A program made the translations under genes and the position numbers. From positions 9,486,001-9,550,000 of the forward strand of contig OY783216.1 in the NCBI GenBank assembly GCA_963678705.1: a DNA stretch of 64,000 nt, read 5' to 3'. The DNA is from Panorpa germanica. Its lineage: Eukaryota > Arthropoda > Insecta > Mecoptera > Panorpidae. The notes beneath the pieces are model-generated. The model had not been told where the DNA came from and made no database searches. It was given only the letters and a program-made list of their open reading frames with translations. The first letter of the stretch is position 1. Every line of letters begins with the position of its first letter. Shown here in pieces: positions 48,700 to 60,600 of this stretch.

Positions 48700-51600
48700 T
48701 TACTCGTTGTCTGTTCCTTGTTTTTTGTTTGTACACGTTTCGATAAGGCCGGTCCCATCAACTTTAATATTTTTGTCTCCTATATTTAGGTATAATTTGA
48801 ATTGAAGTTCATCATTTTCTCCAAATGGTGGTACATATTCTCCTGATTCTTGAGACTGGAAGCGCAATTTTTCATCATCGCACATTGTCGTGTAATGTTG
48901 CAATTGACGATGTCTGCAACTTCGGTTTCTGGTACGTGTTGATAACTCTGTATCAGATTGGGAACGTTTGGTTCTGAATTTCAGTCCTGCCGTGTTAGAA
49001 TTATCTTCTGAGGTGTCGCTATCTTCCGAATTTACACGAAGGGGACGCCGATGTTGCATTCTCTGCTCGTTTAACGACCTCGAAGTATTAGCCTCAGCGT
49101 ACATTTCACATTCATTGATATCTCTGCACCGCGGTCTTCGTCTTCTTCGAAAAATGGTTTGAACACTGCATGATCTCTTAAGTTGGATATTAATAATTCG
49201 CTCTTTCCTTTTCTTCTTTTGTTGTTTCTTTATCAGTAGCTCCCTGGACGTTAATTCGCGTACCTGGGTTCGCTCCTCCCGCATTTCCACAGGTGTTATA
49301 TACTGCGTCGTATTATGCGTGATATCAGACAGAGTCTGCAAAGATTTCTCCGCTTTAGTGACAGAGGGGGTATCATCGAAACACTTACAAATTGTTTTTT
49401 CCTTGCACTGGATTTTAGGTAGATGCTTCGCTTTTCGTAATGGTGGCGAATATATTGTTTGTACACATTGCTCCAACATTTTAATCTTCCTGCAATGTTT
49501 GGTAGGTATTTTTGTTTGTTTCGTCTGAACCGCTACATTAGTGGTCATTGTGCAGCCTGTGCATTTATCAACACACGCAATATTACTTCTTTCATGGTTG
49601 GTAATCATTTCATCTGCTTCTTGAAGCAACTTTTTCACGGTAACAAACAAATCTGGAAAAACTGTTTGCACTCCTCGTGAAACGGTTACTCTGCTTGGGT
49701 AGTGTTCTTTGTTAGGAACTGCTTCAACATTTCTGATAGAATCTCTTTCTTGCGCAGGTTTAGAAATGACTGGAGCACTCTTTGGTTTCTTACAAATTAA
49801 TGTATCTAAGGAATCACCAATCGCGTGATCTTTAGGTGCATCGGGAGATGGGTTTACCTTCATTTGCTGCTGTGATTTTCCTCCAGATGAAGTACCTTGA
49901 TTAACTTTAATTGGCTTAGTGCTAATTTCATCCAATAAAACATTTAGATAGTCCAAGTTGGATCCTAATAAATCCGTTATTTCCCACGACCTTAGTATTT
50001 TTTCTTTTTCTAGATTTGACGTGTCTTTTCGTTTGTAGCAGCCTGTGACAATGTTAACAATATCTGCCATGCTGACTAAGCGATCTTCACTAATAAGTCT
50101 TTTCTTATTATTGGCTTCAATTCCAGGAAAGAACATGACATCAGCTACCGCACCTGACTCTGGTTTGATGCCAATGTTTGTAGTTAAAACTTCGCTTGCA
50201 ATGTTTTTCATGGCCAACATTTTATCGGAGGTAATTTTGGTCACTTTCTTAGAACTTTCTTCTTTCAAACACGCTTTTGTTATGTGTTGCATTGCGTTCA
50301 TCCTGTACTTGGAACATGAAAGAGCGTGCATGTTTCTGATTGCTTCCGGTTTCGGAACTGCGGCTTTCCCATTAAACTCGGGTTCCTTGAAATCAGCTCC
50401 ACCCCGAAGCCGCGCAGGGATCGCAATACGTATATTGAAGAAACGATAGAATTCCTCTTTTAAAAATTGGAAGAACGATTGATGTTCCCCGTAAATATAG
50501 GTGTGAAACCGAACCCGAAAGAAATGCAAACATATAACAGAAATTAAAATATTAATAAGTAAAAGATTCAGGATAAATATTACAAAAAACATTACGATAT
50601 ACCCCAGGTATGTTCCACCCGCTAAGAAAGTACTGTAGTTAAAATCATCATAAAACCCAAACGCCACTGATGTGCTGGTTATGAAACCCTTATAAACTTG
50701 CTGAAATTCTGTATGGTAAGGACCACTTGTCAAATGCATAAATGAAGAAAACGCCACTAGGCATATAGTCATTATTAACAAAACTCCCATCAGAGAAGAG
50801 AACGCATGGAAGAAAGTCTGTTCCATCATTCGAAACATTCTGGCGAATCTTAGAACCTTCCATATTCTTATTGTACTCAGACAAATTAGAAACGAGGCTA
50901 ATATTCTATCCACTTCGTCAACATGTGAAGGACCAATAAAGTTGATAAATTCGTTGTTTGCTGTCAGTTCTACTTGGTCCATTAGATTCTCCACGTAATG
51001 GCTACGCAATGTGTGCAACGCAATTACTGCTAAACTCAAACTGAGAATTATCATGTCAACGATGTTCCAGGGGTTTCTAATGAAGACATTCAAAGTTTGT
51101 TGATATAAGGCTAGCAGTTTCCTTACAAAGTACACACCGCAGATCAGAACGAATGCACAAAATACTATATAATACTTCTTTTCCATCAGTTCAGCTTGTA
51201 GCATCAGGTGTACGGTGTAAACCTGTAAGAAGGAAAAATATCAATATGATCCATCTCCATCACACTTATAGCATATATATATGGAGAGAATGCTGGACTT
51301 GAAAGTGTGTCTAATATGTGTGCGAGAGAGAAAGGTATATGTTCCTATTTGTTCTCTATGCGCATGTGTCGAAAGTGACAGTTGTCTAGATGTAATACGT
51401 GACAGTTGTTAAATATGATGTAGAATAATGTAGATATGTATAAATATAAATGAACTAAATATAAATCCGCTCCAAATAACATCTATGGCGTTCATGAGTA
51501 TATGTTTTCACTGAACTGTTTTACCGACAGACAAACTTTGCACCAATTAAAGAAATATTATATCTTAATAGAGTATTAATATTTAATATATCTAGACAGC

Positions 51601-54600
51601 TGTCACTTTCGACGCATGCGCATAGAGAACAAATAGGAGCATATACCTTTCTCTCTCGCACACATTTTGGACACACTTTTAATCTATAGGATACATAGGC
51701 TATTCACACTCCATATATATATATGCTCTAAGCAATCACAAGAAAATTTTACCTTGTATGACGTAACATAAGTTCCAGCTCCAGTTCTCTCAGCTATTAA
51801 AGTAAAAACATTGAATAAGTTTTCATTTGCGTTGAATAATGTAAACTCAATAAATATTGCTCTGGTTTTCTCATCTATCCAATTAGTGTCAACCATGTAC
51901 TGCAAGACACTTCTAGAGTTGTTCAAAGTTCGCCCCAAAGTTCCAACATACCCACTACCCGGGTAATTATGCAGCGTCGCTAAGTCATGAAAAACATTGT
52001 TAGAAGCTAGTAGAAAACTTAAGGTGAAACAATATAGATGGCGATACTATACAGCAGGTTAAATATTATTAAGAAAAACATGTTTCTTTATGTTTAAATC
52101 GTTTTATGTAAGTAACTATAAACGCGAATCAAAATCTAAAGCTGCAGTTAGTTAGATGAGTAACGTATCTATATTTTAAGCTTTCTTCCACAGACTTTAA
52201 ATGAGTTGGAAACGCTAAAATAAGTTTTGAAATTGAATATTGCTATATTTTCTAGTTAAATTCCGATTTTTATATGACTGGTAACATTTCTAAGGGTTTG
52301 TGATAAATTTTAAAACCTTTATTATGGGTTTTAAACTTACGGTTAAGACTTAAAAATATATAGAGTATTCGATAATATCCCATTCATATAAAAATTGGAA
52401 TTTAACTAGAAAATATAGCAATACTCATTTAAAGTCAGTGGAAGAAAGCTTAAAATGTAGATACGTTATTCTTCTAACTAATTGCAGCTTTAGATTTTGA
52501 TTCGCGTTTATAACTACTTACATAAAACGATTTAAACATAAAAAAAACATGTTTTTTTTTGATAATATTTAACCTGCTGTGTAGTATCGCCATCTATATT
52601 TCGCGAATCAAAAATGGCCACGTATCGTTTCACCTTAAGAACTAATCATTAAACAGATTTTGTCAAGTACTTCAAAAAAATTTACTTTTTAGAAATGGAC
52701 ACCCAGTTTAATGAACCCAGTTTTTTATGATGTTCATTAGTGGAGATCCTTTTTTTAATAATAAAATACCTAATAATAATTGAAAATTACCTAATATTGG
52801 TTTGGAATCAGTTTCATCTTCATCTTTGAAAATCCATATATCAGCAACCTTTGAATGATACTCAAAAAAATATGAATCAGAATACGGTTCCCATTTTGGC
52901 CTATAATCTTTCGTATCCATATTTAAAAATGAAAATTCACCGTTGCAATCTAAAAAACGTCTTCTTTTAGGAAATATTCCAGGTCTTAAATCACCTTACT
53001 TATCTTAGAAGAAGCATGGGTTGGTTACCAGAGATGAAAGGCTTGAAAAGTCTGGCAGGAACACATGATTGGTTTGTGACTCGCAATTGACGAATTCGTG
53101 GAATTCCAAGAAGTTTCGAGTTGTAAGATGCAACCCATCCGTACCCCTTGATTGGGAAACCATCATACCAAGACTGTGCGAACAGAGCTGGTAACACAGT
53201 GTCATTCAAATACGTATATAATCTAAAATGATAACATAGAAATATTAGAACCTAATTACAAAGTAATTCAATGGAGTGTTTCACTATTAGGTACATTTCG
53301 TTCGTGTGAATGCCTTCGAACTCCTGATTGTTTTTATATTTGGAGTGCGTTGTCATATCCATCGCGTTCTTTGTGCTTTTGTAGAGCATTCTGTTTCTTA
53401 ATCCCAACACCAGCAAATGTAAAGTCGTTATGAACAAAAAGAACATGAGGACGTCTGGTATCATGGAGCACACAAATTTACGGAACTTCTGCTTTTTCTT
53501 AATAACCTAAAATGAGTAAATTATGCTGTATTACCATAATATTTCAAACAGAATGGGCTTGTGTCCTATGTCTTAATTTCTATAAAAGTGTACTATATAT
53601 TGATAAAGTGGGTTACTAGTACCTCAAATGTTCAATTATTTTTTAATAACTCCTTATATGCTAAGAGATATTAACAATTAAAAAAGTCATTTTGTCTCTT
53701 TAATTATTAAAGGGATTCAACGTTGTACAACATTCCAATTGCATGTAACCTAACAACCGCTAGTTGCTATCTCTTTTATACAACAGAGCGTAAAAGAGAT
53801 ATATTCTTAACAGAACTCTGACAACCTTACAGCTCATAAATCTCTGCTATATATATTTATATATCAAAATATCAAATATTATTTACAGCTATTTCAAGGA
53901 ACAATAAAATTTCAATATTATGTCTGCTGTAACAGGGTTAAATAAAATAAAAACTTATTATTCTTTGACTTGACTTGATTATTTGACTACCAACAGCTAC
54001 AAAACATTACCACACTGACCTACTCAACAAATAACTGACGTTAAAATGCATTTCACGTCATACAAGTGGCCGACCATCTCTAGCGCTAAAACTACAATTC
54101 AAATTTTAATTGCTATATCTCCGTCAACACTTAGATATTTAATAAAATAGACACGTCAATACACACTTATCAATTTCAATCAACAAAAAATGAGGACACA
54201 AGCCCATTGCTAAGCAGCGTTACCTTAACATCTTCCTTAGATAGCGGTCTACTCATATTATTCTCAAGGGTCGTAACAAGACTGTCACGGAAACGTTTAT
54301 AATACACACTTTTCTTGCGTTGCTCTTGTTTTGGCATTCGTATCACTGGTTCGAATACCCTTGGTTTGCCCTTGAACAATAAAAAAAACATCAGCTAAGT
54401 TAGTTTTTTGATTTTAATTAAGTCTTAATTATTAAGTTACCTTAAGTGCAACGCCTATTACGGTACCATATATAACTAACGATATTGGACCCGAAATAAA
54501 CATCTCTTGAAAGATTCCAAACACAATGGAAGTGAGCCAGAGATAACTTTTTGTTGGTCCATATTTTAGACCGTATATTGATACAAGAAAGCTGCAGCTA

Positions 54601-57600
54601 ACAATAATTCCTGCACTAATAATCCTGAAAGAAAAAATTAAAAATGCATTGCTTATTTTCTTATTTTATATTTTGTGTAATAAATTTATTTATAAAATGT
54701 AAAATTTATGTAAAGTAAATGCTTAGAAATTTACTTACCATGCAATAAAAGAGAACCACCACGGAAACCAATACTTGTTCTTCAAACATCTCGACAATCT
54801 GTTGCCTTTAGGTTGCTCAAGTGTGAGGCTAACGACTTCAAAACAATCTGGGTCGAATTTCTTTAAGTGCGGTGCAGATTTACTATGAATAAACGAGAGA
54901 GAAGTAGTAAAAAAACAGATTAAAGTTATGTCTACCAAAATGACGTCAAACAGCATTTTACATTAAAAGCTTATAAATAAACCACAGTTACCTAAATATA
55001 GTTTTCAACGTTATACTAAGTGGGATTACAATAAGACTGCTCTGTATTGGAATAAGGAAGACTCTGTTATCAATTTTATATGTTCCGTACTCCGCCTGAT
55101 CTGCAGGATTTTTAGTTGGAATTCCGTAGAACATCAGACTCGCTAGCATCTGTAGTAGCATTGTTGCAAACACTACTGTAAGAAACTGTTTGCTTGACAT
55201 TGGAGATCTTGGGTGTCTGTAAAATTGATGTTTAATTGGCGTACTTATGTGAAGACAATAAAGCTAATTTGTGAGTTACCTGTAAGCTATCGAAACACAT
55301 TTGTGGGTCTCTCTAAATGATTGAATTATAAGGTACGGTACTCTTCTATTTATTTTTGCAATTTCTGCGGAACTCGCTGGGTAAGCGATGCAAGTAATTC
55401 CAAGTCGTCCACGAATTACTGACATCCAATCATAGATTAGAAATGACCAGCATTGTTTTGTTTGCAAGTCCCATGCAACAACTTTCTCTACGTACCTGCA
55501 AATATCAATCTTACAAAAACTCTTTATATATCAGAGGCTTTGTACTTAAAGGGTCTTTGTCAAAAATCAAAAGATGGGACAGATATGAAAGTTGGAAAGA
55601 ATCGAATTCAAAGTTCTTATCTAATATTAATTTAAGTTTAGTAGATATAAAGTAGAATGTATGTTCGAAATTAAAACTGATAAAAAATTATCAAAGAACT
55701 TCTACTGGACAGGAAAGGCTATCAGACTTGTCACTATTGTCTATAGAGGCATAAAATTAAGAAAAACTGAAATCGTCTTCAACTACGAATGATTTAATAA
55801 ATAAGTTCGCCGAACGAAAGGCAAGAGAAGTGTATATTTGATTTGAATTGTTTGTCTAGCTTAGTTCCTAGGAGTATTAATTGTAAGTAATATCGTATAA
55901 TCAATATATAATTATTTAATTCAATGCGAGCGTTGTTATTTCTTTTTTGTGAAAAATCTTTACCCATCATTTGGGCCTCCCAACAAATTTTGATAACTTA
56001 CTCTTTAACTAGCGTGTTAATTGAGTTTTGATATAGCTATGAGTTTAGCAAACGGCGTATAATATGGCTAATTATGTTAGTGATAACATGTAGACGATCT
56101 TTACCAATCAGGATGTCTCCCAAAATAGTCTTGCCAAATTGTAATGGATCGCAGTTGGCCTAATGAGCTGGGGGTAGTTAGAATGAACCAATCATCAGTT
56201 CCCGTTGCAAGGATATGCCTACGCTTATATGTCAATAAATGAGCCTGAAACATTGATTTTTAAAATAAATATACGTAAGTAAGTAAGCTAAAAAGAACGT
56301 TTAAATCAGTAGTCAAACTTACTAATCCAAGATTAAGTTTTTAACTTACAGAACTTGTTCCGCCAGTTCCTTCCAGTATTACTGCAACGTGCGATGTTGT
56401 ACCAGCGTGAAGCATTACCCCGGTGTGAACGGCAAGACAATATGCGTAACTATCCGTTGGATTATTACTTTCCAAAAAGGTTGCGATTTTCTGTAAGTTG
56501 GAAGAATCTTTATTTGGTAATTATTCGATATAGCTACACCTTTTGTTTTGAATCTCACTAGAAAACTACTGCATTTTTGTATGTTCTATTGCATTTGTTG
56601 TATACTCAAGACATGTACAAATCTTACGCAATATACATTATACCATTTTTTATTTATAAATACACAACATTAATGGTTAAAGTTAAATTTACAAATTTGA
56701 GATTAAAAATAAAATGACAATGTTTCATATATAAGTAAAAATGGCGTCATATTTCACATTTTAATAAAAAATTGTATAAGGTGTGATTTGTACATGTTTT
56801 CACTATAATAAAAGCATCATAAAATATACGAAAGTGCAATAGTTTTTTTATAAGATTCAAAACAAAAGATGTAGCTATATCGAATAATTATCGTTTATTT
56901 TTTTAACCAAATAAATGTTTGTATACGTTTGAAAAATATTCTTACATAGTAATTTCTGTATCTGTCTCTTCGACAAGCGTAGCAGAAGGCAATCAAGTAA
57001 ACAGCAAACAAGACACCGAGGGCAGATATTATAATGTAGTTATCCTCCATTTTCAAGAGCAGCTTCAAATCGTGTCTGGACAATCTATTCGGCGTTACGT
57101 AGAACTCGCTGGAAAACAACGAAAAATGTCGGCAACGGCAATGTAGGACATCCTGCGTTGAATTTGGTCCTAGCTGCAAAGTTATGGTCAATAACATAGA
57201 ACATACCTTATTCTAAGTCCACTGTTTTACATATTACCTCACAGCCTTTTGTAGACCAAGTCTGTAATTCCATATCCCAGTATTTGCACTGTGCGATAAA
57301 CATTTTGAAACTGTATTCAATAACTACGTCACCAGTAGCTTGTGCAATATCTTCATCGAGAGGAAATAGAGCAACAAAAAAGATGGAGTCGTCAGTAGAA
57401 GAACTGTCTCCACCAAAAAATTCAGTGATAGTGCTATCTTTAGATATAATACTGGCATGTTTAAAGTCGAAATAAGTTGGTCTTTGGTCCATCCGAATTA
57501 TCAACTAAAAAATTCAAAAATTATCTAGATTGAAGTGCTTGAACATTTAGGAAAATACATGTAGTGTTATTGGTGTTGTATTTATATAATCGAAGGGGTT

Positions 57601-60600
57601 AATGGAACAGTAACTTTAAATATATTATGAAAAATATTACAAGACTGACGCTTTTTACAACTCGAATATTTTACATGCTTAAATTATATTTATACAGAGG
57701 TATTAACCAAGGTTAAAATAAATCAAAGTTAACTGACTATTGGAAAACTGATGTAAATGTTTGTAACTTACCCTAATAGGTCTGGATAAAACACTTTTGT
57801 CAAAATTAACATAAATATACGATCCCGTCGTTCCAATCATTTCGTGCATTGCCATAAACTGATCAACTGTCTCTTCATTTAACTTTCCCCCAGGAACTCT
57901 TATTTTGCCTTGAATATTTAAGGAATCTGCCTGTGTATGAAATAGATATAAATAAAAAATCGAATATAATTGATGATTAAATCTGATAACTCACAGTGGA
58001 AGGTTTGATGTAGATATCCAATGGAGCTTTCAGGAGATTCCAAGATTTAAATGTTTTATGGTACGCGGGATACATTTCATTTAGTCTATAAACTTCCTCT
58101 TCCACGAAACTTAAATCAGTATGTATCATACTAGAATTCAGATGCAGAAATTCAGGATGCCACCAAAAAGGATTTGACTTTGTCGAAGAGAACTGTAATT
58201 GATTCAGCGAGGTTAATTAATATTGTCTTAATAATTCAAACATTCTTCCTCATTATAGGTTACCTGAACTTGCAGCGGAGGCTCTGCACCTTCAGAATAA
58301 TCCAAATAGTTTTGAAGAAACTCCTTATCTACATGAATATAAGAGTCATTGTTCTCTGGGTCTTTGATAATGGTGTCTACCATTCTAAATGCAAAAAATA
58401 TTGTAATTCTTCCTTTAAAGTAGTTTGCTGAAGGAATAGGAATATAATACCTTTCTGGGACATCCACTTTATATGTAGAATACATGTCGCTAGTCCTAAA
58501 AGAAAGCGGAGGCTCTCCGGCTCCTAATGCAGTGAACACCAACGCGCCAAGATTCTTCGTTATATTCAGTGCTAAGTTAGTTCTTTTCGCCATCTAAAAA
58601 ATGTTTTTTAGTCGTAATTAAAACAAAGGAAATAATAAAGACTTACAAGTTAGTAAAAAGGTAGATTGAGAGAGGTAGGACGAGAGGTGCAGAGGAGGTA
58701 AGGCCGTACAGACAAATACAAAATACATTAAAGACTTACATTGTCCAAAAATGTTAAAATCTCTATATCAAATTCCCCATAGTCGGGATAGTCCTCAATG
58801 ATGGGATAATCTTCATTAACACGGTTAATAGTTGTTAGTTTTGTATTGCCATGTTTTACATGCGTTGTGTTAGTCTTCGCCGTCAGTGCAGACAACACAG
58901 TCAGAGATGTTCTGTAAATTTGTTAAATATATTTATAAATTCATGAGCAATCAGTCTTTCTTTGTGATATTTTTAATTACCTTACTATGTCTTCGTTGTC
59001 ACTAGCACTGTTAACGACGAAGAAGTCTTCATTCAGACATGTCGTTATCACTTCGTTCAATACCTAATTAATTGTTTTGTTTTAATGCCGTTAAAAAGTC
59101 ACAACGTCATAATTATCATAAATTTGTGGAACCAAATGTAAAATTAACTATTCTTTTTATATTAAATAAACCATAAATACATGTAGCTTTCTAATTTTAA
59201 TCTATCTGAGCTATTTATGTTTAGCAGCCAACTTGTACCTTAGCAATCAACAATCCTTCATAGTCGTCAACAGTTACGGTTGTGAGAAGCTTTGCCAGCA
59301 TCGTCGTTTTCTGCAGACCTGATCTATAATCAATTGGACGTATCTAGAAAAGAAAACAACCACACGATTAATCAAAAACCCGATTTTAACTTGTTTTTTA
59401 CGTCGATAAAATAATAATTCTTACTATCAGTAAACTCTTTAAAACATCTTTTAAAAATTCCTTTTCAAATGCCTCAAATAACGGATTGTCTGCAGATATC
59501 TCCTTTAATTTAGGTAAAATATTAATTAAGTTATTGATAATACTGATAGCTGCTGCAGTATCTCCAGCTGTTATTAGGTCTTCAATATTATTTTCGGGAT
59601 CATGTTTCGACTTGTACATATTTTGAATGTGCTTAATTAGTTTAGCGGGAGGCAGATCGGGTAAGACCATAGGTGAGACAATTACCGTTAAATTAAGAGT
59701 TGTAGACATATGCAAGGAATCTCTTACTCTCACTTGCAATAGAGCCTTATTGTTATCTTTAGGATCACCTTCAGAGAGTTGTGTTTCAATTTCATCAGCG
59801 TCATCTTCGTGCGCATAGTCCATCAATACAACTGAATACAAAACATTAGTACGAATTGATAAATTTGATTATTGAATATTTAAGAGTGAAACGAACATAC
59901 AGAAGTCCGTTATCTTCTGATAAACATTGAAGAACAGCGGATGATCGTCATCTTTAAATCCAGAGCAGGATACTTTAAACATCGTGACTGACGAGATACC
60001 ATCAGAAGGACTAACAATGCAAGAACCGCCTATAGGAGGTGAATTCATTGTCAGATTCATCGAACTTTTACCAATGAGATCGCCGACGGAACCACTTGCG
60101 CTGAAATGATGATTCTATGTTTTAACATTCTATTATTAACAAAATGTGTGTATGTTAGGTACTTACGCAAATGTATAGCTTTCTCCTGACGTTAAAACAT
60201 TCTTTAAAACTATCATCCGTTCCGTTTTCATTCCTAATGCTGTGCCTGTGTCTGCTATTGCGGGATTAATAGTCCAAATAAATTTAGGCTTTGATTTACA
60301 GTCCGAGCAAATTACAAGTAAACTGATTGTCTCGTCTGGATTGGCCCAACCTGATGCACAGTTCTTAACACATCTGTTAGAAGTATTACAGATTGGTAAG
60401 CATGAACGATAATTATCGACAATTGTAATATGGACATCTTACATGAGTTTTAGGTGAATGATGGTACGACCAACAACGTGTACGATTTGTGTTGTGGACG
60501 CTTCCTTGTTGGTCTTTCTGTTTGTTGCTGTAACCGTTAGTGAGTACGTGTAATTGACGCCACTAGTTAAGGTATACCCAGGCACAGTCAATATTTTCTC

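Noticed and set aside
50045-50449. 134-codon plus-strand frame
   Set aside because: Antisense shadow of the long polycystin tail exon, which has strong coding evidence on the minus strand.
55480-55500. Possible frameshift in the PLAT domain of the polycystin
   Set aside because: Re-reading the reverse complement (gtagagaaagttgttgcat) gives an unbroken frame YVEKVVAWDLQTKQCW. The apparent shift was a transcription slip on my part.
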